This document shows positions 1-11,560 of a DNA stretch of 64,000 bases, piece by piece. Position 1 is the stretch's first letter, and each line of letters starts with the position of its first letter. Both the position numbers and the translations under genes were made by a program. The stretch is from Aedes albopictus (lineage: Eukaryota > Arthropoda > Insecta > Diptera > Culicidae): positions 81,113,734 to 81,177,733 of the forward strand of contig NC_085136.1 in NCBI RefSeq assembly GCF_035046485.1, written 5' to 3'. The notes under the pieces are model-generated. The model was not told where the DNA came from, made no database searches, and saw only the letters and a program-made list of their open reading frames with translations.

Positions 1-145
1 ATGTGGTGTCGTTCGAATTAATGGTAACATAAATCTGTTACACAAGCTTTTTGATATTTCGCCGCCAATAATCGTGTTTGTGCTGTTTGCTTTTGTCTTG
101 TCTTGTCACGCTCGATGTTTCACATGCTACATGCAAACAGATATG

Positions 146-1064
146 TACAGGGGATAGACAAAATGATCGGGATAGGCAAAATTTTAACTTTTCAAAAAAT
201 GTTCAATTATCTGTAACTTTTCGAGAAGTGCATCAAATATTTTCAAATTTTTACTGTAAGTTCCTCAACTAGTTGTGTATCAGTAGACAAAATTTGGAAA
301 AGGTCGGAAAATTCTTCACGAAGTTATAAAGATTTTTGGAAAAGGTCAAATTATCTGATAGCCAACTTTGAGCTGTTATATCTTCGGATTCAATGAACCG
401 ATTGCAATGAAATTTTGACCATTCATGACTTATATAATGAGCTATGAAAAACCATTGACTAAACTTAATATTCTTAACACGGAAGAAAATTATAACGATT
501 AGATTATTTCTCCAATAATACACCTAATTATCCAAAACATCGTTTCAAAATTCAAGATGCAAATTATAGTTCATTTAGTTTCTCTCTAATTGACTTATAT
601 ATAAATGCGTTTTGAAGGAAAGTAACAACATAACCGCCAATAAAATGAAAAAGTAATGGGATGCATATTAAAAATAGACCAATTTACTAAAAAATCGTGG
701 GAAAAATTAAATCGCTATAACTTTTTTGCTTGTTAGAAATTTCAAGTTAAGTCAAATGTTTTTCAGAGCTCATTATATAAGTCATGAATGGTCAAAATTT
801 CATTGCAATCGGTTCATTGAATCCGAAGATATAACAGCTCAAAGTTGGCTATCGGATAATTTTATCTTTTTCAAAAATCTTTATAACTTCGTGAAGAATT
901 GTCCGATCTTTTCCAAATTGTGTCCACTAATACACAACTAGTTGAAGAACTTACAGTAAAAATTTGAGAATATTTGATGCACTTTTCGAAAAGTTACAGC
1001 TAGTTGAACATTTTTTGGAAAGTGAAAATTTTGCCTGTCCCAATCATTTTGTCTATCCCCTGTA
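146..1064. mobile_element. TA-flanked foldback element, family FB-TA1, copy 1
   Basis: The element begins TA|CAGGGGATAGACAAAATGAT (TA at 146-147) and ends with the reverse complement followed by TA at 1063-1064. The two halves are nearly complete inverted repeats of each other, centred near 605. For example, the block around 365-440 (TTCGGATTCAATGAACCG) returns inverted around 805-835. Open frames in it (269-523 minus, 726-941 plus) are the same palindromic arm read from opposite sides and encode nothing recognisable. A TA duplication with long inverted repeats suggests mobilisation by a Tc1/mariner-type transposase; that is inference. A diverged second copy spans 7386-12346. Confidence 0.8.
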
Positions 1065-1555
1065 TTAACCAAACCTATTGGTGTCAATCTGCATGAAAAA
1101 GTGATGAGACGTGTGCGAGTATGTTTATCAAATTATAACACCATGCATGTGGGAAGGTCAGATTCTTGTGCTGATAAATGAATACCATGATTTATTGACG
1201 TGGGAGAACGATCAAGCTAAATCGATTGGGTATGATCTTATGGTCTAACCACTTTTAAGCCCCAAACCTGCTTTTCCGACTATTACATCAAGCTATTGCA
1301 TATTTATTCAATAAGTGCGAAGTATAATCCCATATTTATTTTTGATAAGGATGTTAATGGTGACTACACTAAAACCTGTTTTTATGCAGATTTTTTTTTG
1401 CACTTCACATTTACATATACACCTTTTATACGCCCTGAATAAAAAGAGAGATAGCTAATCAGAACCAAAATTGTTCATGAGTAAATGTAATGACGGTAAC
1501 TATGGCATCGGTGGCCAACAGGGATGCCATACATATAGATTTATTTAACTTGCAG
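1065..1555. other. AT-rich spacer, no gene seen
   Basis: I see no ORF with coding character, no tRNA-like boxes and no inverted repeat here. It separates the foldback element from the first minisatellite tract. Confidence 0.5.
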
Positions 1556-1828
1556 AGGCGTACCAGGGGCCCTAGGTGTTTCATGGGAAAGGGGAGAATA
1601 CCAGGAAACCTGGAAGGAGGTGTTTCAGGCGGTCCCAATGGGTTTAAGAGGGGTACTTGGAGCTCTCAGCGCATTTCAGGGAATTTTCAGATGCCTTCAA
1701 GAGAGTCCGATGTGGTTTCAGGTGGTCCTAGAGGTTGGGGTGCTCCAAGGAGCTTCAGGGCGTTCCATGGAAGTTCCAGAAGGCCTCAGGGGATGCCGAG
1801 GTGTTGCATGAGATCTCAGGGGCGCTCC
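1556..1828. repeat. GC-rich degenerate minisatellite (type A)
   Basis: Imperfect tandem units of about 11-12 bp around TTTCAGGGGCGT / GGTCTCAGGGG. Low stop density creates two overlapping spurious open frames (1490-1852 and 1620-1811 plus). The same family recurs at 2227-2830, 3240-4130, 36620-37165, 42540-43700 and 45230-45480. Confidence 0.75.
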
Positions 1829-2226
1829 ACCCGAGCAGGAATGAATAACTGACACATGACTGGAGCATACCAAAGTCAGGTATCATATCAAGCCAAGGTA
1901 TGGGTCTGTTATGCAGGTATTGAAAATAACTTATTTTGGTATTTTGTAGATATTGACACAATACCTCAACGAGTTATTGGTTTGGTGTTGAGGGCTGCTT
2001 GAGGTATTATTCATCTATGGAAAAATCGCTATTTGTATGAAGAAAATCATCGATTACTATTTAGGTATTGACATACCTGATGTCATTATGCACAGATTAC
2101 ACACCAGCTATTATTTTAGGTATTTTACCTCTTATGCAGGGCTACCTAATATCTCATCCTGTTTGTAGGTACTTGGTTTTCCATACCTGAGTTAGTTATT
2201 CTTCAGCTATTTTCCCCTGCTCGGGC
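1829..2226. mobile_element. Small TIR element (MITE) inserted in type A minisatellite
   Basis: CCCGAGCAGG at 1830-1839 is matched by its reverse complement CCTGCTCGGG at 2216-2225. The interior is AT-rich and carries many copies of an AGGTATT motif, unlike the flanking GC-rich repeat, which resumes on both sides. I could not identify a clear target-site duplication, so the superfamily is not assigned. Confidence 0.6.
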
Positions 2227-2830
2227 AAAGAGGTCCCAGAGGGTTTCAGGAGTACAAAGATATCTCAGAAGCGTTTAAGGTGGTCTCAGGGTTGTATCAG
2301 ACTGTTTGATAGGGTTTCAAGAGTCTCCAGGGGTCGCAGGGACACTTCAGAGTATCAGGGGCCTCAGGGGTATTCTAGGGGGCCTCTGGAGCACTTCAAA
2401 GCGTCTCAGGAGATTCCATAGGACCTCAGAGGCCTCAAAAGGCGTTTCAGTAAGATCTTAGGATGTTTCAAGGGGTTCCAAGGAGTTTTAGAGGGTACCA
2501 GCAGATTTCAGGGGCGTTTCCAGGAGGTAACATGGTATTCGGGGGTTTTTGAGGTTCCATAGGCGTTTAAAAGAGTCTCAGGGTTTGCTCAGCAGGTCTT
2601 GGAAGCGTTTCCGGGGATCTCAGGGGGTTCCAGGGAACTCAGAGAGTGCCTGGGGCAACTCAATCCCAGAAGCGTTTCAGGTGGGCTCAGAGGGTACCAA
2701 GTCATCTCAGGAGCATTTCAAGATGTGACATGGGGGTTCAAATGCCTTAAAGAGGGTTTCAAGGGGTTTCACGGGGTCTCAGCGGCATTTCAGGGAGGTA
2801 CCTGGAGATCTCTCATGAACGTGGGCCTTC
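2227..2830. repeat. GC-rich degenerate minisatellite (type A), continued
   Basis: Same TTTCAGGGG-type units and same strand as 1556-1828, so the two tracts were one before the MITE inserted. The 78-codon frame at 2599-2835 is a by-product of the repeat. Confidence 0.75.
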
Positions 2831-3239
2831 GCTGATAAAAAAATTCCAATAAAATCATCATAAACTACCATTGAATAATGATAAATTTGGCTGTTCAACA
2901 ACAAATTATATTGTGTACTAATTTTCCTGCTGAAAATGCTCTATTAAAACTACAATACCTGCACAATAAAATCAATGGCACTAGAGATTTCGATAATAAA
3001 AACACCATAAATTGAGTTCTTGTCGACTTGAATAAGCTCCAGAAAATTTTGATTTTTTATGGTAAAGATACATAACAACCCCCGGTTTCTATTGTTAAAG
3101 TTATATTTACAATACATGCTATGGTGAAAACCATAGGGTCTGTTGTTACTCTATCGTATTAACTAATTGAATTAATGGTAACTACCATTCATTTTAGCGT
3201 ATTCTAATAATACATTCTGTTGTATCTCTATGATCCTTT
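2831..3239. other. AT-rich spacer between inverted minisatellite tracts
   Basis: I see no gene or repeat inside. To its left the type A minisatellite reads TCAGGGG on the plus strand; to its right it reads CCCCTGA. The spacer therefore lies at a strand switch of the array. Confidence 0.5.
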
Positions 3240-3413
3240 TTATCAGGGTTTCAAGCCTCTGAAACCCCATGAGACGCCCCTGAGACCCCCTGAAACTTTT
3301 ACATTTTATTTTGATTTTGATTCTTCTAGTTTATTTGACTAAAAATGTTACTTGGGTTGAGACCTTATAGCAGCTCCTGTAACCCCCTGTCCCCATTTAC
3401 AGACCCTTGATAA
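3240..3413. repeat. Type A minisatellite in inverted orientation
   Basis: Units read CCCCTGAAAC / CCCTGAGAC, the reverse complement of the tract at 2227-2830. The tract is cut by a hAT-like MITE and resumes after it. It contributes part of the spurious 150-codon minus-strand frame at 3348-3800. Confidence 0.65.
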
Positions 3414-3631
3414 CTCATGATCAGGGATGCCATAAATTTTTTTTTGAAAAATCTGAATCACTTTTTTCAAAAACCTGTAACCCATACAAATTTTGGAGGA
3501 TAAATCTGTATCCCTTATAAAAAATAACATCAAAAATCTGTATTTAATATAAACCATACTTAATCTGTATTGATGCTCAAAAATCTGTATAACACAGATA
3601 AATCTGTATATATGGCATCCCTGCTCATGAT
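3414..3631. mobile_element. hAT-like MITE with AATCTGTAT repeats, copy 1
   Basis: The element is 3422-3623, with ends CAGGGATGCCA and TGGCATCCCTG. It is flanked by a perfect 8-bp target duplication CTCATGAT at 3414-3421 and 3624-3631. Inside, the motif AAAATCTGTAT occurs repeatedly. An 8-bp duplication with a CAGGG start fits the hAT superfamily. A second copy with its own duplication lies at 42657-42881. Confidence 0.85.
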
Positions 3632-4135
3632 AGCTCCTGAAATCCCCTAAAACGCCCCTGAAATCACTTGAAACATCCATGAGACCCCCTGAAACACCCC
3701 AGAGGCTTCCTGCAACCCCTCTGAGACCCCTTATTTGTCCCTGAAACCCTCCGTAAGACCCCTGAAACGCCCCTGAGATACTATTTAGCGCCCCTGACAT
3801 ATCTTGATACTCCCCTGTATCATAATAACTTGATAATATAATAATATCCTGCTACTTCCCTGAATACACCCCCCCCCCCCCAAGCTCTCCGAAATTTTCT
3901 TGGGACCCCCTGAGAAGCGTCTTTGAGCCTGGAAGTCTTCTGAACGCCCTGAAACCCCCGGGAACTACCTGAAACCGCCTGAGACGAGTCTGAGACTCCC
4001 TAAAACGCCCCTGAATTCGCATGTGACTCCGTGAAACCGCCTGAGACCCTCTGAAACGCTCCGAAGATTTCCTGGTACTTCCTGAAACCGCCATATACTC
4101 CCTTTGCTTCTTTGAGACCCTTTGAAGCTTTCATA
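3632..4135. repeat. Type A minisatellite, inverted orientation, with poly-C run
   Basis: Degenerate CCCCTGAAAC units continue after the MITE, with a homopolymer C run near 3868-3881. The minus-strand frame at 3852-4094 is an artefact of the repeat. Confidence 0.7.
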
Positions 4136-4343
4136 GCTCAACATTCCCTCTTTTTATGCATTTTTGATTTTATGTACACTTAGCCAGGTGCATGAAACGA
4201 GGTTCCAATGTATTTGAGACCTTGCAGAGGAAATATGGCCACTTCCTAGTCTAGTTCCTCCGGATTCAGAATCCGGCCGATTCAACTTTAGTCAACAAAA
4301 ATTTGCAGTGCATATCTATTTTCAACAGACGTGTGAGTGGTGA

Positions 4344-6056
4344 GGATTTTTTTTATTATCGTACAAATTGGTACATACGAAGGTTCTCAGAATTTATTGA
4401 ACTTTTTTTCACAGGTAGGGTTCATGTATATATCAACAAAAACTAAATTGGAAAAAATCATGGTCGCGTAATTTTCCGGAAAACTCCAGTGGAAAACGAA
4501 CATTTTCCACAGACACCACCTACTTTGAAAAATCATAACTCAAGAACGAAGCACTGTAGACACATTTTTTATGAAGTCATAAGCCAATTTTCTTAGCAAT
4601 TCAAAAACTATACAAAATAAAAATTGTTTTCCAAAAAATTTTCCACTATTGAAGTAAATCGGTTGGAATAGTCGGACAACCTATTTTGGAAGCCCGGAAA
4701 AATACCCAAAAAAAAATGTTTAGAGTATAGTTTAGAAGCTATATTCTGTGAAATTTTCAAGATGTGGTTTTTCTTCGTTCCTGAGTTATGACCAATTTTT
4801 ATGGAAATTGTCCAGATGTAGGTTGGTTTTCTGTGAAAAAAATTGTTCTACGCATATGGTCAAATCTCAACCGTTAGGTATGACTTGAAAATGGTCAAAC
4901 TTATTGCTGTTTTTTTACCCTTATTTGAAAAAATATTGAATTTTCCATCAAATGGCATCTTTGAACCGATTGGTTTAGTTAAATAACTAAGTTTTCTAGA
5001 GCAAATAGCTCAAAAGCAGCGTGTTTTAATTTGTTTTTGTCAATTATCTTTAAAAAAAAATGCGTGATAATTTAAAATTATTTCTTGGGCAAAGTTGTGG
5101 CCCCTATTCTACTCTACAATTCGTTCTTTGACATCAAACTTCTATCTCTTATCGTTTTTTTTGCAATTTCGATTTATACATCGCATTTCAGATCATAAAT
5201 TTGCAACTGTCAAGGTAAGCACTTTTTTGCGCACTGTGCCACACAATTTAATCAAAATTGCAAGAAAACGGTAAGAGCTACAAGTTTGGTGTAAAAGAAC
5301 GAATTGTAGAGTGGAACAGGGGCCACAACTTTGCCGAAGAAATTTTTTAATTTATTACGCATGTTTCAAAAATAATTAACAAAACAAATTAAAATTCACT
5401 ATTTTTAGCAAGGTTGTTATCGTCGATAACGATAACTTTTTCAGACGGAGTCGTCATCGGCAATACAGTTATCTGTTGAAATTATCGACTCGATAACGTC
5501 GCGATCTGAAACATTGTTGATGCAGTCACTAGGGTAACTAGATTTATCGCAAAATTATCGAAGGTACGTTGATCTTCGCGTTGATTAATCGTTTTATTGT
5601 CGTTATCGAGAGATTATCGAGCAACCTTTATCGTTATCGAGTATGCGTTGAGTTAACTGTCGATAATTTATCAGTTAACAACCTTGATTTTTAGCTATTT
5701 TGCTCTAGAAAACTTAGTTGTTTAACTAAACCAATAGATTCAAAGATGCCATTTGAAAGAAAATTCAATAATCTTTTGAATAAGGGTAAAACAAAACTGC
5801 TATAAGTTTGACCGTTTTAAAGTTTTAGCCAGTTAAGGCAATAAAAGTCAAAAACGTGAAGTTCAAAAACCACCTAGCGGTTGAGATTTGACCATATGCG
5901 TAGAACATTTTTTTCACCATTTATGGTCCTCTATCACCCTTTAAAAAATTTTCACTCATGAACCTAACACCCTGTATATGAACCCTACCAATGAAAAATA
6001 TTTCATCAAATTCGGAGAACCTTCGTCACAATTTGTACGATAATAAAAAAAATCCC
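4344..6056. mobile_element. 1.7-kb foldback element interrupted by a nested MITE
   Basis: The left end (GGATTTTTTTTATTATCGTA at 4344) and right end (TACGATAATAAAAAAAATCC ending near 6055) are inverted repeats. Pairing continues inward to a centre near 5200. For example, the block around 5095-5130 (GGCCCC, ACAATTCGTTCTTT) returns inverted around 5293-5330. The right arm lacks a few hundred bp that the left arm has around 4440-4860, and it holds an insertion at 5409-5686. There is no transposase frame and I did not resolve a target duplication. Confidence 0.75.
5401..5694. mobile_element. hAT-like MITE nested in the foldback
   Basis: The element is 5409-5686, starting CAAGGTTGTTA and ending with the complement AACAACCTTG. 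It is flanked by a direct 8-bp duplication ATTTTTAG at 5401-5408 and 5687-5694. The interior is rich in TCGATAACG-type palindromic steps. The duplication length fits hAT. Confidence 0.85.
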
Positions 6057-6426
6057 CTTTTCCTTGGTTACTGTGGGAATTTATGCGTCAACCGTTTCCG
6101 AAATTCCATCTAAAATATCTTTGAGGAATCTTTCGGCAATTCCTTAGAAAATTACGTGCAGAAGGAGTTTACAAATTTCTTTTTTTGTATTCCTACTGTA
6201 ACTCCTTACTGATTTCTGCAGATAATTACTTGACGAATGTTTCAGTAATGCTTTTGGGAATTTTTGCGACAGTTTCTTTAGAACTTGCTTTGAAATTTAT
6301 CATTCGGAATTATATCAACATTTTTTTTTTTAATTTGTCAGGCAAATATGTATCATTGTTTTTTATTATTTTTGTCAATCGTCAGTTCTTTCAGAACTCT
6401 TCTAATAGTTGCATTAGAAATTACTT
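6057..6426. other. AT-rich spacer, no gene seen
   Basis: The open frame that crosses this stretch (6185-6598) runs into a leucine run encoded by the TTC microsatellite and has no recognisable domain. Confidence 0.5.
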
Positions 6427-6470
6427 TCTTCTTCTTCTTCTTCTTCTTCTTCTTCTTCTTCTTCTTCTTC

Positions 6471-6502
<32 letters not shown>

Positions 6503-6551
6503 CTTCTTCTTCTTCTTCTTCTTCTTCTTCTTCTTCTTCTTCTTCTTCTTT
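6427..6551. repeat. (TTC)n microsatellite, expanded SINE tail
   Basis: About 40 consecutive TTC units with a single interruption (TAC near 6472). It directly abuts the 3' end of a minus-strand SINE. The related SINE at 8557-9016 has only about four such units at the same place, so the array is best read as an expanded (GAA)n SINE tail. Confidence 0.9.
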
Positions 6552-6715
6552 ATGGTTCGACGTCCCCACTGGGACTTGGTCTGCCTCGCTTCAACTAAGT
6601 GTTCTTTGAGCACTTCCACAGTTATTAATTGAAGGGCTTTCTTTGCCTGCCATTGCATGAATTTGTATATTGTGAGGCAAGTACAATGATACACTACACT
6701 GAAAATATATTTTGT
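6552..6715 (-). mobile_element. Feilai-like SINE fragment, minus strand
   Basis: The body matches the SINE at 8557-9016 over GACGTCC..CACTGGGACTTGG, CTGCCTCGCTTCAAC, GTGCTTCCACAG-type blocks and the TTGCCTGCCATTGCATGA block. The tRNA-derived head is missing. It supplies the pre-insertion version of the sequence that is interrupted by a palindrome at 8651-8855. Confidence 0.65.
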
Positions 6716-7385
6716 TTCAATGTACATTCGTTGTTTTCTGCAACGAAAAGCTTCGTAATGTGCATGAGTTCGTTTCGTACAAAATCGCTCCAACAATTTT
6801 TTCTGTCTTTTTTTTTGTCGGAATGACATAAAACATGCTCAAAAAAATACCACACGTTCGTCCACTTAGATACCACAGGCTTCGAATCTCGTATCTTCTG
6901 ATTTATACCTACCAGTGCTAGCCACCCATCTGTGGGCGCTTGTTGAAGTAGTCCGAACACAACCAGAACGCTTTCCACTTTGCTTCTGTTTATAAATAAC
7001 TTTTACTTCCAACCGAGAGCATATTTCTTTTCCTCTTCTCGCACACGCACCGTCATATGCTCAGAAAAACATGTTGCTTTCTTTTCTCTGCGATCCAATC
7101 AATCGTCAGTGATGACTGCAAAGCTTTGTTGCATTCTATGAAGCGAAATTTTCTTTTTATACTTATGACACACATGTGATACAAGAATCACTGTACATTT
7201 GCGCTTGAAATGAGTGCCATACTGAAAATTCTTTCAGTTCAAGTCAGTCTTGTCAGAATTTTCTTGACACTGCGTACCGTTGTACAGGAATCACACTCGT
7301 ATCACATGTCTGTCTGGGGTATTACGCATGGTTAGTAAAAAACGTTTGACATTTGTTTATTTTGTTTCATTCTACAAAGGGGAGC
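6716..7385. other. Unassigned spacer
   Basis: I see no gene, tRNA-like box or clear repeat. Short frames on both strands (6629-6826, 6694-6978) lack any recognisable motif. Confidence 0.4.
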
Positions 7386-8547
7386 TACAGGGGATGGCCA
7401 AAATGTTTGGGATAGGCAACTTTTTTTCTCCCACAAAAAAAAACCAACATGCTGTAACTTTTCATAGAGTGCATCAAAAAATCCTAAATTTTGACTGTTT
7501 GTCAAAATATTATATGTGCATCATTGGTACAAATTTGGGCTCGATGGGTTAATTTTTCGCGAAGTTAGAACCGTTCGGGTAAAACACTATTATTTAGACA
7601 ACTAACTTTTGAACTGTCATATCTCGGAAACCAGTGAGCCGAATTGAATGAATTTTTTAACATTTATCAACAATATATTGATACTTAATACGACGTTATA
7701 AAATGTAATATTTTCTCACGGTGAATTAAGTTATACCGGATTGAAATTTTTACCCATATAGAGGAAAATAAGTCAAATTTACAATACCAAACAAAAATTT
7801 CTAAATGTGTTCTTCCTTCAATCTAAATAGGCTCTAATATATTTGATTAGAGATAACTTGAGAATAGAAGTGGAAAATCTTTGGATATCAACACTAAAAT
7901 TTATTGACATTGATGTAAAAAAATTACATTTTTTCGAGAAAAATCCAAAAAGTGTCAATCCATGATAACTTTCTTCAACGTTTGAAAAGTGTTTTAATAG
8001 TTAGTGAAGCACTTACATATTTTTAGTGTACGTTCAAAATTTCATTCAATTCGGTTCACTGGTTTCCGAGATATGACACCTCAAAAATGAGTTGTCTGAA
8101 AAATAGTGTTTTACCCGAATGGTTCTAACTTTGCGAAATATTAATCGATCGAGCCTAAATTTGTACCAATGATGCACACATAATAGGTTGACAAGCAGTC
8201 AAAATTAGAGATTTTTTGATGCGCTCTATGAAAAGTTATAGCTAGTAAGGGTATGCGGTATACCGAAAAGTTTCGCCAAATACACCTCGAAACGAAATTC
8301 CGCGGAATTCCACGGAATTCACCTAGGCGAAATTTATGATTTTGAATTTCGTTTCGTTTCGCCAAATTCTAAAAATTTCGTCTTCAAAAAATAGATTTTG
8401 ACGAAATCAAACGGAATTCCGCGGAATGTCTAAAAAGTTTCGAAAACAAATAAATAGTGTCAATGTCCACATCATCTATCGAAGATCTTGCTGATCTCAA
8501 GTTACTGAAAAGTGTTTAAAAAAATATATATCTCGAATAGCGAGAGA

Positions 8548-9025
8548 CAATACACTTCTTCTTCTTCTTTTTTTGTGGCTCAACGTCCACACTGATACTT
8601 GGCCTGCCTCGCTTCAACGTAGTGTTCTTTGAAGCACTTCCACAGTTATTAAGGTGAAGATATGACGAAGCCACAGGTCAAATTTTCAAGAGCACAAATC
8701 TGAAGAACCGAAAGTCGTATTGCTCTGAAAATTTGATCGATTGGTAACCACCAGCGGGTAACCAATCGATCAACTTTTCAGCGAAATCCTACGTTCGGTT
8801 CTTCAGATTTGTGCTCTTGAAAATTTGAGCTGTGGCTTCGCCATATCTTCACCTTCATTCAAGGGCTTTCTTTGCCTGCCATTGCATGATTTTGCACATT
8901 GTGAGGCAAGTACAATGATACACTATGCCGAGAAAATTTTCCTGACTGTAACGGAAATCGAACCTGCCGTCTCCAGATTGGCGACCCAAAGCCTTAACCA
9001 ATAGGCAAACTGGAGGCAATACACT
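8548..9025 (-). mobile_element. Feilai-like tRNA-derived SINE, minus strand, with nested palindrome
   Basis: The SINE is 8557-9016 on the minus strand, flanked by a 9-bp duplication CAATACACT (8548-8556 and 9017-9025). Its head reads TTGGTTAAGGC (A-box-like) and GGTTCGATTTCC (B-box) on the minus strand. The body matches 6552-6715 and the 3' tail is a short (GAA)n. Family name Feilai (a tRNA-related Aedes SINE) is from memory of the family's features and is not verified. Polymerase III promoter boxes are the only visible regulatory signal. Confidence 0.75.
8651..8855. mobile_element. 205-bp nearly perfect palindrome (foldback MITE) inside the SINE
   Basis: AAGGTGAAGATATG at 8651 is mirrored by CATATCTTCACCTT ending at 8855. 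The arms (about 97 bp) differ at roughly ten positions and leave a loop of about ten bases. The SINE sequence is continuous across this point in the copy at 6552-6715, which shows that it is an insertion. I could not define the target duplication with confidence. Confidence 0.8.
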
Positions 9026-11227
9026 CTCAGGGTCTATAATAGAAACACAAAAAATCTCGAATATATTTCTTATCTTCGACCTATGCCATCAAGATCTTGC
9101 TAGATAGGTAAGCTTTACACATTTGCGGTATGCTGGACCATACTTAATATTTTGGTTAAATTTTCTGATGGAACCAAATGCAAAAAAAAAACTCGGGTTT
9201 AGTTCCTGTCTTCAGTTTAGATTCCCAAAAGGAATTTTTAGTAGAGTAATGGAGAATATTGGGGTACAATGATCGAGAGTGTAGGATGCTCTAGCAAAAG
9301 CTCTAAGAAAACATAAGTAACACCGAGAACATATTTTCAAAAATTATTTGAAAAAGATGTATTACAAGAGTATTAGTAATGAATATGAAAACATCTTTAG
9401 TTGAAAATATGTTCGCAATAAGTATAGTGGTAACAATTTGCTACAAAAATCTTATAAGTTATTTTCAAGTTATCGTAACGTTCGAAATACGTTGATTCCA
9501 CATGATCATAGGCTTATCGTATCTCCTTCAATCAAGATGTTATGTGGAACATAGACTTAACCTAATAAATACTAACAAGTTCGAATATGTTAATTTTACG
9601 TCAAAAATAAGTTAATAGAACAAGTACTTCTTGTTAACAAGATAAACGAAAAATGATAGCACCCAATGTTAATGACTTTTACCCCGGCATTTTTATTATT
9701 CTGTGTTTATTCCGTAAACATACCTATTTCGAGCGATTACTTATTCTGGTATGCACATATGCTGATGGTAGCTGAGAAATTTGGGATTGATAGATCCGAC
9801 ATTGCGGATGATATTCGCCGATAGTGAATTCACCGCGCAGCTTTGGAAACTATCTCCCATGTCAGCTGAGGCTACAAACTGATTTCCACTTCTCTACTTA
9901 CCTGTATGAAGACTGCTTATTACTCACAATCTCAAACAATTTCGCTTAAACAGCCTAAATTTAGTGTAAAAAACCTACAACATTTACAGCTAGATGATTA
10001 TAATACGTCCATATGATGTTATTTCAACGTTAATTTATAGCATAAAACAAACATGTTACTGCGGTGCTTCTGGAACGTAATTTGAACGCTTTGGAGACAA
10101 TCATTCTTTAACAGACAACATTGGATGGATTTACAGTGCCTGTTAAAATAATCTACACATCTTCATATTAGATGGAGTAGATACATACAATTATAAAATC
10201 GTTATAATCTAAATTTTATCTAATTTTATCACACATTCTCAACATGTCGTAATCTGCACGCTTATGAGCATTTATTTTTTTCCAAAAAATATTATTCAAA
10301 CATTTTTAGACGACACTGTATCATATAGCCAAGCCACCATAATGCATTCTTGCAAACGTAATATAATGAAGATACTAGCAAGTAAGAAATGAGCAAAATA
10401 TTTTTCTCAATATTCGTCGAACTGAGAGCCCATGAGTTTAAACAGAATAAAAATCTATATTTCACCATAAATCATGAATCGCACTGCAGTTACTTCTGAG
10501 TAATGAAAACGTATATCGATTATGCAATTATTCTAAGCATATACATAATTTTTGGCTATAAGCAAACTACAAGAGAGGTTTTGTATACAGGATGCTTATT
10601 TTCATTTTGTTTGAGATGTAGCTGTCAAATATTATCGAATAAATGGCAATTGGTTATCGCTTACTTCCTGCTAGCATAGTTATAACAAGTAAATGTTGGC
10701 GACGCTTTGTTATTGTTCTAACTATGTAATGGAAAACATCTTTTATAACATCAAAGATGTTCAACAAGCCGCCATTTTTTGCGCTTTTTCGGTGTTATAG
10801 GTGTAGAAGGTTTGGTACGTGCAAATGTTTCTGGAGAAACCCTTTTCCAGGAAATTTCCAGTGGAGGTCTTGAAACAGTTTTCCCACAAATCTGTATGAC
10901 GAAGCGTTTTACATGGTTAAACTCTTATTTCTGTTGCTGATAAGAAATTTCGTCGAATTTCATGTTCGTCCTTTTGTTTTTCATAAAGCTCTTTTTAAAT
11001 GAGAAAGTTTTCAGACGCTGAAAGGTGTGTTTCAGCGGTATTTCGATGAATTTAAGAAAATACTGTAAAATAATATTAGGGAAATCCTAAATCATGTTTT
11101 TTTTTTAATTGTTAAATTTCTAAAATATGTTCAGGTGAAGACATCGATGTAGGAGTTTTTAGCGAAATTCTTCAAGTATGTCAAGTGGAAAGTATGGAAA
11201 GTAGGAATTCATACCAATATTTTTTGA
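9026..11227. other. AT-rich non-coding interior of the 4.0-kb element
   Basis: About 2.2 kb without an ORF of 60 codons on either strand. I see no tRNA-like sequence, microsatellite or clear inverted repeat. Confidence 0.5.
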
Positions 11228-11298
11228 AAATGTCAAAAAGGTTTTTGCCCTGGGCTGAAAATCTCGTTATTAAAGATAATAATAATAAATGTCAAAAA
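11228..11298 (+). mobile_element. Tiny 3'-end fragment of a retroposon with target duplication
   Basis: About 47 bp (11240-11286) containing CTGGGCTGAAAATCTCG and a (TAA)n-type tail. It is bounded by a direct repeat AAATGTCAAAAA (11228-11239 and 11287-11298). The GGGCTGAAA..CTC..TAATAAAGATAATAA ending is typical of mosquito non-LTR 3' tails. Extreme 5' truncation is normal for target-primed insertion. Confidence 0.65.
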
Positions 11299-11409
11299 AG
11301 ACGTTTTTTAGCTGCAGCATGGATTTCATCAGATTATTCACCAACATAATCTGGGGTGGTGGTATTACGTGGGACTTTGTTTTTCTTCAACTGTTGTAAC
11401 AGAATGTTC

Positions 11410-11560
11410 AGCCCTAGGTTAGTTGATTTCGGATCCCATAGTCACAAATCGAAAGACCTGAAGGTAGAATTCACATTCAAGTCTTTTGGGAGTGGTATTT
11501 GATCCCTGGTCCTCGGTGAAAAGGGCATGCACTTTAACCATCACACCAGGTCCATTATAG
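11410..11560 (-). mobile_element. tRNA-derived SINE (family S2), minus strand fragment
   Basis: On the minus strand it reads GGACCTGGTGTGATGGTTAA, then CCACTCCC after the box region, and matches the complete copy at 35821-36008 in the same order. No coding potential. Confidence 0.6.

Noticed and set aside
6185..6598. Poly-leucine / poly-phenylalanine / poly-lysine ORFs
   Set aside because: Produced by the (TTC)n microsatellite in three frames.
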